From Pseudomonadota bacterium (GTDB taxonomy: Bacteria > Pseudomonadota > Gammaproteobacteria > Steroidobacterales > Steroidobacteraceae), in NCBI GenBank assembly GCA_021850555.1, contig JAJZLX010000326.1, positions 1 through 10,296 of the forward strand: 10,296 nt of DNA. The letters are read 5' to 3'. Numbering within the stretch: the first letter of the stretch is position 1; every line of letters starts with the position of its first letter. The position numbers and the translations under genes were made by a program. The notes beneath the pieces were generated by a model. The model ran no database searches and had not been told where the DNA came from. It was given only the letters and a program-made list of their open reading frames with translations. Below are positions 1-6,738 of this stretch, one piece after another.

Positions 1-221
1 GGGATGCCCCACAGCGGCACGAACTGAAATTGCCGCTCGGCCAGCCGGTCGTAGCCGGGGGCCGGCTTCTGGCAGTGAGAGCAGGCGCCCCGGGAACGCT
101 CCCGAGCGCGCAGCTGGATTTCGATCCGCGGCACTCGCCCCTCGATCAGCCGGCTCGACTCGTACACAAAGCCCTTCAGCCGCTCCACGTGGTTCAAGAG
201 AGTCTTCAAGACAAGATGCAT
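1..221 (-). CDS. ISL3 family transposase, N-terminal part (runs off left edge)
   Basis: Reading leftward from an ATG at 219-221, the frame stays open for 73 codons to the edge. The protein begins MHLVLKTLLNHVERLKGF, then has a basic stretch, a Cys-X2-Cys pair (C47, C50), and ends at the edge with ...FVPLWGI. The opening MKTLLN-like helix, the CSHC knuckle and the R-x-F-x-F-VPLWGI strand are characteristic of the N-terminal zinc-binding region of ISL3 transposases. The second Cys pair, the helix-turn-helix and the DDE catalytic domain should lie outside the window, so I cannot say whether the gene is intact. An in-frame TTG four codons downstream (LKTLLN) is an alternative start. The gene starts 29 bp from the divergent zinc-ribbon gene. 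In ISL3 elements the transposase gene usually begins close to the terminal repeat, whereas here the candidate repeat is about 400 bp away. Confidence 0.8.
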   Translation of the reverse strand, partial: MHLVLKTLLNHVERLKGFVYESSRLIEGRVPRIEIQLRARERSRGACSHCQKPAPGYDRLAERQFQFVPLWGI

Positions 222-250
222 CGGCAATTCCATTCGGCGAAACTGCCACC

Positions 251-526
251 ATGGGAATCTTCCGCCGCAAGGTCAAGCCCCCGAGCACGCCCGGCGCCGG
301 GGCTCCGCAATGCCCCAAGTGCGGCAGCGCCTCACTCAAGCGCGTGCTCGCCACTCATCCTGTGCATCTCAGTGGGAAACTCATCGGCCGTCGCCTGGAT
401 ATTTACCGGGTGGAGATGGACAAGTGCCGCCACTGCGGCACCCTCACCCCGACCAAGGAAGGCAAGGCCAAAATCAAGCGCTGCACCAAGACCGGCACCG
501 AGTTCTTTCTCAAGAATCTGCGCTGA
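251..526 (+). CDS. Small zinc-ribbon protein, probable IS passenger gene
   Basis: This is a 91-residue basic protein with two Cys-X2-Cys knuckles, CPKC at residues 21-24 and CRHC at 59-62, separated by 34 residues: the layout of a treble-clef or zinc-ribbon fold binding one zinc ion. Between the knuckles lies a strand-rich segment (HLSGKLIGRRLDIYRVEMDKC), and the C-terminus is Lys/Arg-rich (KAKIKRCTKTGTEFFLKNLR, with a fifth Cys at 78). There is no transmembrane segment or signal peptide, so it should be cytoplasmic and might bind nucleic acid or a protein partner; the true role is unknown. The ATG at 251 has no clear Shine-Dalgarno sequence. The gene is divergent from the transposase (29-bp gap) and inside the inferred IS boundary, which suggests it moves with the element. 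It could instead be an older chromosomal gene that the IS landed beside. Confidence 0.7.
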   Translation: MGIFRRKVKPPSTPGAGAPQCPKCGSASLKRVLATHPVHLSGKLIGRRLDIYRVEMDKCRHCGTLTPTKEGKAKIKRCTKTGTEFFLKNLR

Positions 527-584
527 CCGCGCCTCCAAGGCCACACTCGACATCCTTCCCTCATGCGCCTCTCCCGGACGCGCC

Positions 585-608
585 TCTTGGCACGTCCGTG
601 TGCCAAGA
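585..608. terminator. Hairpin after the zinc-ribbon gene, possible terminator
   Basis: TCTTGGCAC (585-593) and GTGCCAAGA (600-608) form a perfect 9-bp stem with a 6-nt loop, 58 bp after the zinc-ribbon stop codon. It could end transcription of that gene or protect the IS from transcription entering from outside. There is no run of T after the stem on either strand, so it does not meet the usual definition of an intrinsic terminator. Confidence 0.35.
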
Positions 609-628
609 TCGAGCTGCGTTCAAGCCAA

Positions 629-659
629 CAATTTCACCCACAAATTCTGCGGAAGAGCC
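629..659 (-). repeat. Candidate terminal inverted repeat of the ISL3 element
   Basis: Read inward from the outer edge at 659 (minus strand), the sequence is GGCTCTTCCGCAGAATTTGT followed by GGGTGAAATTG. A GG-start with a CTCTTCCGC-like core and an A/T-rich inner part is what I expect of ISL3 ends, which are long imperfect repeats (about 15-39 bp) flanked by 8-bp target duplications. The local base composition changes here, from the GC-rich IS interior to a more mixed sequence. The partner repeat is outside the window, so the call rests on resemblance and position only. Confidence 0.45.
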
Positions 660-863
660 GAATTTCGCGGCACGCATGCTGTGCCGTCGTCCGTTCCCAA
701 TCCCCCTGCCACCTGGTCCACTCCCTACGGCCAGTTGGCTATGGACAATGAACTTGCGTGGATAACACTCGAGGAATTGACCACTGCCGTTGCTGCTTTT
801 ATCAACCCGGTGCTCGCTGGCAAGAGCGGCACTTGGCGGCCGGTGAAATGGCAATGGTTCTAA
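660..863 (+). pseudogene. 3' remnant of a gene truncated at the IS edge, possibly AbiEii-like
   Basis: From the inferred IS edge at 660, frame GAA TTT CGC is open for 67 codons to TAA at 861-863. Its last 55 residues look like the end of a folded protein: PPATWSTPYGQLA, then an acidic helix-like stretch (ITLEELTTAVAAFINPVLAG), then GTWRPVKWQWF. The aromatic-rich tail and the PVLAG turn remind me of the C-termini of some AbiEii/AbiGii nucleotidyltransferase toxins, but that is from memory and weak. No start codon with a ribosome site fits a complete gene: the only internal ATG (740-742) would give 40 residues. The simplest reading is a 3' tail left when the insertion sequence interrupted or replaced the rest. 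The codon pattern is less GC-biased than in the efflux genes. It could also be a chance open frame. Confidence 0.35.
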
Positions 864-1183
864 CGCGATTGTCCCGTCTTGACACGCTCACGGCATGACA
901 TTTTGCGAGTTCTCGAAGCTGTCGGCTCTTCGTTTGCCGGCGTCGAACGTACGCGCGGCGAAATCAAAATTCGCCCATCAGGGTGACGAGACCGCGGTAG
1001 CTGAGGCGATGGTAAGATTTCCGCGATCACAGCCCTCGATGACCTCTAGAGGGAATCGGCGACGCCGGCAGATGGCATCGCGTTCAATGGGTTGCGTCAC
1101 GGAAGCTCCGGGCAAAGACCCTCAGATGTCACGGTCCTGCCGCTAATGCACCAGAACCGTTCATCAGCCAAGCGGAACTCCGC
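864..1183. other. Intergenic stretch without a convincing gene
   Basis: I see no gene I can support here. Open frames on both strands (for example 895-1146, + strand) give Arg/Ser-rich peptides with no recognisable features. A short minus-strand peptide at 967-1020 (ending LVTLMGEF, stop at 964-966) is cut off upstream by a TGA and could be a decayed fragment. The efflux operon ends at 1184. Just after its stop is a small dyad, GCGGAACTCCGC (1172-1183), too short and without a T-run to be a good terminator. Confidence 0.5.
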
Positions 1184-4100
1184 TCAACCACTGTGCCCCC
1201 CGTCAGACGCTTCCATCCTCTCAAACCGTGCGAAGCGAAGCGCCAGTTTCGGAAGGACGAGCAGCGTGAGCAACGTAGAACTGCAAAGGCCGCCCAGAAT
1301 GACCATGGCCATAGGCCCCTCAATTTCCTGACCCGGACGATGCGCACCCAACGCCAACGGCAGCAGCCCGAGTGCCGTCACCGAGGCGGTCATGACGATC
1401 GGAGCGAGTCGGTGTGTTGCGCCGAGCTCGGCGGTCTCCCGATTCCAGGGTCGGCTCTCTTCGAGAACCAGCGTACGGTAGTGCGACAGCAGCATGATGC
1501 CGTTACGCAACGTGATGCCAAATACGGTAACGAACCCGACTGCCGCACCCAAAGACACCGGAAGCCCTGCGATCCAGATTGCGGCAATTCCACCCACAAG
1601 CGCGAACGGCAGGTTCACCGTGAGCAAAGCTACACTGCGCGCGTCGCGCAGGGCGATGAAAAGAAGCGCCAGAATCGCAGCGAGCGCCACCGCAAAATCG
1701 AGCGTCAATTGCACTCGTGCATGGCCCGCGGCGATTGCAGTGCCCCCAACGTGCAGGTAATCACCGGGTGCCAATTGCACACGTTTGAGGCGACGGCGCG
1801 TCAATGGTACAAACCGCCCCGCACCGCCCGTGACGTTGGCCGTGACGATCTGCACGCGTTGTGCCCCGCGGTGCAGAATCATCGACTGTTCCGATCGTTC
1901 CCGGATGCGTGCCAGCTCAGCGAGCGGCACAACCATACCGCTGGGGCTGACGAGGGGAACCCGACCGATCGCAGCCGGATCGTCACGCAGTGACGGCGGC
2001 AAGATCACAACGATCGGGAAAGATCGCCCTGCGGTGTATACGCGAGCGACTTTGCGTCCACTGTAGCTGGTTTGAATGGCGCGTAAAACCTCTCCCGCGG
2101 TGAAGCCGTAGCGTGTCAGTGCCGCTCGATCCAGGCGGATGGACAGTTCAGGTGTTCCCGGCGCGGCCTGGATGCGCACACCCGCCGCGCCGGGCACCTG
2201 CCTGAGTGCCGCGGCAACACGTCGTGCGTCGTTGTTCAATGCGGCGAGCCGATTGCCGAAAATCGTTACAACCACCGGGGCAGTGACGCCGGAGAGAGTT
2301 TCGTGAATTCGCTCAGTGAGGAATGTATTCGCCCACCAGTGCACGCCGGGCGCTCCTCTTACCGCTTGCAAAATCCGTCGTTCGGTCGCGGTGCTGTCTA
2401 AATTCCCGCGGGCGCTGAGTCCCACGTCGATCTCCGCTTTATTGGTAAGCGCGTTACCATTCGAAAGATGCGCCCGACCGACGTGCATCACGACATGAGC
2501 CACTTGCGGCATCCGCTGCAGGATACGGATTGCCCGCTCGCCTACCTGCGTCGTCGCCGCAAGTGATGTGCCGGGCGCGGTCTCGAAGTGCACGATCAGA
2601 TCGTTTTCGTTGAACTGGGGGAGAAACCGCGTATGCAGTGCCGGCACACTCGCCAGGCCACCGATCATCAGCAGCACCAGTACAGCCGGCACGGCGCGAG
2701 GATACCGGTCAACCACGGCGAGTGACCGACTATAGATTCGCTTGGCACGCACCAACAGGCGCGGATCGGCGGGGTCGAGCTCTTCACGCCGGAGCAGAAG
2801 ATACGCCAGAGCGGGCGTGACGGTCAGCGCGACAACCAGCGAAGAGAGGATGGCGAAGATATAGGCCAGCGCCAGGGGACGGAACAAGCGCCCCACAATC
2901 CCACTGAGATACAGCACCGGCAGGAAGATGAGAACCACCGAAGAAGTGGCGAAAATTACGGCCTTGCGCACTTCCAGCGTCGCACGAAGCGTGACCGTAA
3001 ATACGCCTTGAGGTTCCGGCAGAGCGCGGTTTTCACGTAGACGGCGGTGAATATTCTCGACACCCACGACTGCATCGTCGACGACCTCGCCGAGTGCGAT
3101 CGCGAGCCCGCCCAGGGAGAGCGCATTGAGGCTGAATCCCAGGCCTGTCAGGATCAGCGCGGCCACCAAGAGAGATAACGGAATCGCGGCGAAGGAGATC
3201 ACGGCGATCCGCCAGTTGCGCAGCGCGAAGTACAACACCAGGAAGATGAGCACACCGCCGATTGCGAGGGAATCGCGCACGTCACGCAGCGCGGCCTCGA
3301 TGAATGAAGCGGGCCGCAGGCCATTCGGCTGAACGGAAATTCCGTCGTGCTTCAGCAGCGGCGCGAGCGCGGACAGCGCATGGTCGAGCCCCCGCGTCAC
3401 TGCGAGCGTATTGGCGCCATACTGCGAGCCGACCACAAGAACCAGCCCTCGCCGGGCGCCCACGCGCGCGCTGCCAATCGGCGGTGGCGATCCTTCGACG
3501 ACCCGCGCGACCTGGCTCAACGTGATGCTGCGGTGATCGCGGCGTAGAAACACGCTCCCGGCGAGGATGCCCGGCTTCGTCGCCTGACCGTGACTCATCA
3601 GAATCAACTGCTGGTTCGGGGTATTGACGACCCCGGCGCCGCGCACCACGCTCGCGGCAGCGGCGGCTGCGGTGAGCTGATTCAGTCCTGCGTGCAGTTC
3701 AATCAACCGGTCAGGATTGAACTGCACTTGCAGCTGCTCAGGCCGGGAGCCGAAGATCACGACCTTCGAGACGCCCGGCACGGCAAGGAGTGCCGGACGG
3801 ATTGTCCATCGTGCGATCTCGGTGAGCTGCATTGGGGAGAGCTTCGCGGCCGTCAGTCCAATGGTGAGCGCAACGCCCGTGGACGACTGTAGCGGCGCGA
3901 TGACCGGTTTCGCGCCTGGCGGCAGCGATGCGCTTAGCGGGGCCAGCCGCTGCGCCACGAGCTGCTGGTCAAGGTAGACATCGGTGCCGCCATGGAAGAC
4001 TGCCGTGACCACGGATAATCCTTCCATCGACTGCGAGCGCAGGACCGACAGCCCGGGAATGCCATTCACCGCATCCTCTACCGGAGTCGTCACCAGTGCC

Positions 4101-4285
4101 TCGATCTGACGCGGCGCAAGGCCTGCGGCATTGGTGACGACGGTGATCGTGGGCTCGCCAAAATTGGGAAAGACGTCGTACGGCGCATGAATGACGGCCA
4201 GCAGACCGAGCAGCGTCAATCCGAGCGCCGCGAGCAGGACAATCGAGCGAAATCTCAGACAAAAATCGACGACCGCGCGCATCAT
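1184..4285 (-). CDS. HME-RND heavy-metal efflux pump, inner-membrane subunit (CzcA/CusA superfamily)
   Basis: This 1033-residue protein (CzcA and CusA are about 1050) is the proton-driven inner-membrane transporter of a tripartite metal-ion exporter. An N-terminal helix (about 14-34) is followed by APYDVFPNFGEP, typical of the family, a periplasmic pore loop (about 35-337), a helix cluster (338-500) with LFRPLALAY at 467-475, a second periplasmic loop (about 550-855), and a final cluster (about 860-1020) with FGITLRNGIMLLSHY. TM4 reads GGLAIALGEVVDDAVVGVEN (392-411). It keeps one proton-relay Asp (D403) and Glu (E410). It has Ala where CzcA has the first Asp of DFG, and adds E400 and D404. 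I associate this GEVVDD form with the less-studied HME5 subclass, so the substrate is not clearly Zn/Co/Cd or Cu/Ag. The ATG at 4283-4285 follows the adaptor gene by 9 bp, with GAGG upstream overlapping that gene's stop. It is the last gene of the operon. Confidence 0.93.
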   Translation of the reverse strand: MMRAVVDFCLRFRSIVLLAALGLTLLGLLAVIHAPYDVFPNFGEPTITVVTNAAGLAPRQIEALVTTPVEDAVNGIPGLSVLRSQSMEGLSVVTAVFHGGTDVYLDQQLVAQRLAPLSASLPPGAKPVIAPLQSSTGVALTIGLTAAKLSPMQLTEIARWTIRPALLAVPGVSKVVIFGSRPEQLQVQFNPDRLIELHAGLNQLTAAAAAASVVRGAGVVNTPNQQLILMSHGQATKPGILAGSVFLRRDHRSITLSQVARVVEGSPPPIGSARVGARRGLVLVVGSQYGANTLAVTRGLDHALSALAPLLKHDGISVQPNGLRPASFIEAALRDVRDSLAIGGVLIFLVLYFALRNWRIAVISFAAIPLSLLVAALILTGLGFSLNALSLGGLAIALGEVVDDAVVGVENIHRRLRENRALPEPQGVFTVTLRATLEVRKAVIFATSSVVLIFLPVLYLSGIVGRLFRPLALAYIFAILSSLVVALTVTPALAYLLLRREELDPADPRLLVRAKRIYSRSLAVVDRYPRAVPAVLVLLMIGGLASVPALHTRFLPQFNENDLIVHFETAPGTSLAATTQVGERAIRILQRMPQVAHVVMHVGRAHLSNGNALTNKAEIDVGLSARGNLDSTATERRILQAVRGAPGVHWWANTFLTERIHETLSGVTAPVVVTIFGNRLAALNNDARRVAAALRQVPGAAGVRIQAAPGTPELSIRLDRAALTRYGFTAGEVLRAIQTSYSGRKVARVYTAGRSFPIVVILPPSLRDDPAAIGRVPLVSPSGMVVPLAELARIRERSEQSMILHRGAQRVQIVTANVTGGAGRFVPLTRRRLKRVQLAPGDYLHVGGTAIAAGHARVQLTLDFAVALAAILALLFIALRDARSVALLTVNLPFALVGGIAAIWIAGLPVSLGAAVGFVTVFGITLRNGIMLLSHYRTLVLEESRPWNRETAELGATHRLAPIVMTASVTALGLLPLALGAHRPGQEIEGPMAMVILGGLCSSTLLTLLVLPKLALRFARFERMEASDGGHSG

Positions 4286-4294
4286 CGCGGCGCC

Positions 4295-5305
4295 TCAGTC
4301 ATCGGCCCGGTCTTTGACGTGTTGTGCGTGCGCGGCTTCAGCCGCCGGAGGCGGCTGAACGGCGGCCGAGTACAGCAGTGCTGCCCCGCGAGTGACAATC
4401 CGGTTTCCCGGGTGCAGGGACTGCGCGCTCAGGGGCACGAAGTATCCCCGGCTCGAAGGGAAGGATCCGCGAATCGGAAACGGGGCAAAGGCGCCAGGGC
4501 TGGTCTCGCGGAAAACCAGCGGCTCGCCTCGATGCCATAGCACTGCGGCTTGGGGCACCATGACACCTTCCTCTGTCGCCGTAGTCTTGAGGGGCACGGT
4601 AAGCGGCGTCCCGATCGGCGCTGAGCTCCGCGCGGGCATCAGATAGAAAAGACTCTCTCCGGCGACGCCCGCCATGGTGCCCGGTGCACGGCTGACGAGG
4701 TGGAGCTGCAGCCGCTCGCCGTCCGGAGCGATCGCCAGGGCATGCGCTGGCGGATATTCCAGCGAATCACCGAGAGGCAGGCTGATCTCGACGAGCACAG
4801 CAGCATCGGCTTCAAGCTCGGGTAACGGCGCACCCGCCGAGAGCGCCGCGGCTGAGAGCTTGGCGCCCCATCGAGTGCGCATCTGCGTCTTGTACTGCAC
4901 GAGCGTCGCCGCCGCCGATGCCTGCTTGGCTTCGGCTACCGCCAATGCCGAGCGTGCGCGCTGCAGGGCCGCGAGAGAGATGTTGTGGCGGGCACGGTAG
5001 AGGCCTGCTGCGCGCACGGCTACGCTTCGCGCTAGAGCCGCCTCGGCGCGTGCGGCGGCCACGGCGCTGCGTGCGGCGATCACCTGTGAGGCGAGCGTTG
5101 CGAGAGGAGCGGGATCGATGACTTCGCCATAGGCTGACACCCATGGCGCCGACTCGAGTCGTTTCAGCCGTATCGTTCCGATCTGCCCGGCCGATACGGC
5201 CTGCGCACTGAGCGTTACCCGGTGGATCGTGACCGCCAGTGCGGCGGGCGTCACAATCGAGGCGGCCATCGCTGCGACCAGAAACTGCGATAGGCTCCGG
5301 GGCAT
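4295..5305 (-). CDS. Periplasmic adaptor (membrane fusion protein) of the efflux pump, atypical
   Basis: At 336 residues this is short for a metal-pump adaptor such as CzcB. It should link the RND pump to the outer-membrane factor in the periplasm. Residues 1-24 are a signal peptide (hydrophobic VAAMAASIVTPAALA). An Ala-rich, heptad-like stretch at about 70-145 (QVIAARSAVAAARAEAALARS, broken near LYRARHNIS) looks like the alpha-hairpin. Residues 160-270 look like beta-barrel strands with PQAAVLWHRGEPLVF, and the C-terminal PGNRIVTRGAALLYSA (299-314) is the typical membrane-proximal ending. I cannot see the usual Gly/Val-rich lipoyl half-motifs on either side of the hairpin. The tail AHAQH (325-329) is a small possible metal site. 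I chose the ATG at 5303-5305, which overlaps the preceding stop as TGATG, with AGGA 8 nt upstream. A TTG one codon earlier (5306-5308) is possible. Confidence 0.82.
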   Translation of the reverse strand: MPRSLSQFLVAAMAASIVTPAALAVTIHRVTLSAQAVSAGQIGTIRLKRLESAPWVSAYGEVIDPAPLATLASQVIAARSAVAAARAEAALARSVAVRAAGLYRARHNISLAALQRARSALAVAEAKQASAAATLVQYKTQMRTRWGAKLSAAALSAGAPLPELEADAAVLVEISLPLGDSLEYPPAHALAIAPDGERLQLHLVSRAPGTMAGVAGESLFYLMPARSSAPIGTPLTVPLKTTATEEGVMVPQAAVLWHRGEPLVFRETSPGAFAPFPIRGSFPSSRGYFVPLSAQSLHPGNRIVTRGAALLYSAAVQPPPAAEAAHAQHVKDRADD

Positions 5306-6675
5306 CAATGGGTTCCTGCGGCGATCAGAAATGGGTGATAAAGCGCCGACTCGAGCTCGCCAAGCGCCTCTCGCTGATGCACCGAAGCCACGAGGCTCTT
5401 CTGCTCGGCCTTCACGAAGGCATTCTCGGCGCCGAGGAGCCGCAGCCGGCCAATCTCACCCGCCCGGGATTCGGTGCGGCGACGGGCCAGCACATCAGCA
5501 GCGGACGCCCGGATGCGGCGGGCACTGCCAAGCTCAGCGTTGCTGGCCTTCCAGTCCGCTCGAGCCCGCTCGATCTGTCCCAGCCCCCTTGCTTGCGTGG
5601 CGAGGAATTCCTCCGCGGCGACGCGCCGGGCGGCGCGGGCGCGCGCGATCGGACCCTGATTCTGATTGAGGATCGGAAGCGGGAGTGAAACGGCCAACAT
5701 GAACTTGTTGTCGCCCTGGTCGTAGCGATAGCCGGGGCCAATGTCGACCGATGGATACTGGCGCGCGATCTGCAGACGGAGAGTCGCCTGTGCTGCGCGA
5801 TAGCGCGCCAGTGCGGCCAGAACTTCCGGTCGCCTGATGAGCGCTGCGTGAATGAGTGGACCGAGCCTGCCGGCAGGCTGCGGCCGGGAGATCCCCCGCA
5901 GATCAAACCGGACATGATCCAGTGCCGCAACCGGCAGCTCGAGAGTCGTTGCCAATCGGGTACGCGCCAGGCTCAGGCGCCTGTGACTTGCCGCTGCGGC
6001 GAACTGTGCGTGTTCCTCGGCAAGCGTCGCCATAGTGAGATCAGCCGCCGAAACCATGCCTGCCTTGAAGCGCTGTGTCATCACGGTTCGGCTCCGCCGC
6101 GCGATAGCAAGCGCTGTCACCGACAGCCTGTCGGCGCGCTTCGCGGCCCACAAAGAGACAAGTGCCGCGCGCACCTTGCCGCGCAATCGCCACGCGGTGG
6201 CGGCAATCGCTTCGCGCGCCGCTGCGGCCCGCGCCCGCGCCCTGGCGATGAGCGCCGGGCGAACACCAAAGGAGCGGATCAGGAAGCTGACGATGGGCCC
6301 GACTTTCCAGGGTGACGGAATGGTTGTGGTTGTGTTGTAGGCGGGTCGAAACGAAAGCGTCGGGTTCGGCAGCGCCGCTGCGGTGAGCTTGTCAGCCCTC
6401 GCCTCGGACAATCGGGCGGCGGCGATCGGCATGTCCGGCCGCTCGTAAGTCGCCACCAGGGTCAGTGTTTCGAGATTCCACCGCGGTGAGCCAGCGCGGT
6501 GCTCCTCGATCGCGAGAAAGTGGAGCAGTCGGGGATCGTGGAGGTTGCGCGCAGTCAGCAAGCGCGCGCTGGCCTCGGGGTGCAACGGTCGGGCCCGATA
6601 GGTAGCGCAGCTCGCGAGCGGGAAAACGACAAGAACAGCCAGGACCGTCGCAGTCCGGCGTGCAATCTCTTTCAT
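5305..6675 (-). CDS. Outer-membrane efflux factor, TolC/CzcC family lipoprotein
   Basis: This 456-residue protein should form the trimeric outer-membrane channel of the exporter. The N-terminus MKEIARRTATVLAVLVVFPL is followed by the lipobox LASC, placing the lipidated Cys at residue 23. The body has two long Ala/Arg-rich helical repeats (about 80-250 and 265-450). The first contains LSEARADKLTAAALPNP (89-105), typical of the OEP domain, and the second contains ALARYRAAQATLRLQIARQYPSVDIGPGYRY, the usual barrel-entry motif. ARQYP and LALAVSLPLPILNQNQG-like strands match CzcC/CusC relatives. It starts at ATG 6673-6675, 49 bp after the kinase stop. There is no Shine-Dalgarno sequence on the coding strand; the region just upstream can instead pair (GCGCAG/CTGCGC, 6676-6699). 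It overlaps the adaptor gene by one base (TGATG), so the two are probably translated together. Confidence 0.9.
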   Translation of the reverse strand: MKEIARRTATVLAVLVVFPLASCATYRARPLHPEASARLLTARNLHDPRLLHFLAIEEHRAGSPRWNLETLTLVATYERPDMPIAAARLSEARADKLTAAALPNPTLSFRPAYNTTTTIPSPWKVGPIVSFLIRSFGVRPALIARARARAAAAREAIAATAWRLRGKVRAALVSLWAAKRADRLSVTALAIARRSRTVMTQRFKAGMVSAADLTMATLAEEHAQFAAAASHRRLSLARTRLATTLELPVAALDHVRFDLRGISRPQPAGRLGPLIHAALIRRPEVLAALARYRAAQATLRLQIARQYPSVDIGPGYRYDQGDNKFMLAVSLPLPILNQNQGPIARARAARRVAAEEFLATQARGLGQIERARADWKASNAELGSARRIRASAADVLARRRTESRAGEIGRLRLLGAENAFVKAEQKSLVASVHQREALGELESALYHPFLIAAGTH

Positions 6676-6724
6676 GCGCAGGAGAGCTTACAGCTGCGCT
6701 GATGACGTGGAACTGACGCTAGGA

Positions 6725-6738
6725 TTACGATTTCGTAA
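6725..6738. promoter_or_regulatory. Perfect 14-bp palindromic box, candidate operator of the efflux genes
   Basis: TTACGA-TT-TCGTAA is a perfect inverted repeat (6-bp arms, 2-bp spacer) sitting on the kinase TAA stop, 50-63 bp upstream of the outer-membrane factor ATG. A TTAC-N6-GTAA layout resembles boxes bound by CusR/CopR-type regulators of metal-resistance operons (known from the family; the match is approximate). If bound by the locally encoded regulator, it would give the pump genes a promoter of their own. I could not place convincing -35 and -10 elements beside it. Confidence 0.45.

Larger units (their letters stand above)
1..659 (-). mobile_element. One end of an ISL3-family insertion sequence (partial)
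   Basis: The segment combines the 5' part of an ISL3-like transposase gene (minus strand, leaving at the left edge), a divergent small zinc-ribbon gene, and a candidate terminal inverted repeat whose outer end is at about 659. The transposase assignment rests on protein features. The element boundary is inferred from the GGCTCTTCCGCAGAA-type sequence read inward from 659, which resembles ISL3 family ends as I know them. The other end lies outside the window, so the repeat cannot be matched to its partner and the exact edge is unproven. The bases just outside, GAATTTCG at 660-667, would be one copy of the 8-bp target duplication usual for this family. Confidence 0.6.

Noticed and set aside
561..854. 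Minus-strand open frame of 97 codons
   Set aside because: It crosses the candidate IS edge, has no family features, and its opposite strand gives a more plausible protein tail.
30..863. Long plus-strand open frame of 277 codons across the transposase and zinc-ribbon genes
   Set aside because: Its first two thirds overlap the better-supported transposase (opposite strand) and zinc-ribbon genes and give a low-complexity Pro/Ala/Ser/Arg peptide. Only the part after the IS edge (660-863) looks protein-like, and I kept that alone.
895..1146. Plus-strand open frame of 83 codons
   Set aside because: It is an Arg/Ser-rich peptide with no motif or ribosome site, and no partner gene.
1172..1183. GCGGAACTCCGC dyad right after the pump stop as an operon terminator
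   Set aside because: The stem is only 4-5 bp and no T-run follows on the minus strand.
1193..1993. Plus-strand open frame of 266 codons inside the pump gene
   Set aside because: It is antisense to the RND gene and its charged, low-hydrophobic sequence is the usual shadow of a GC-rich membrane-protein gene.
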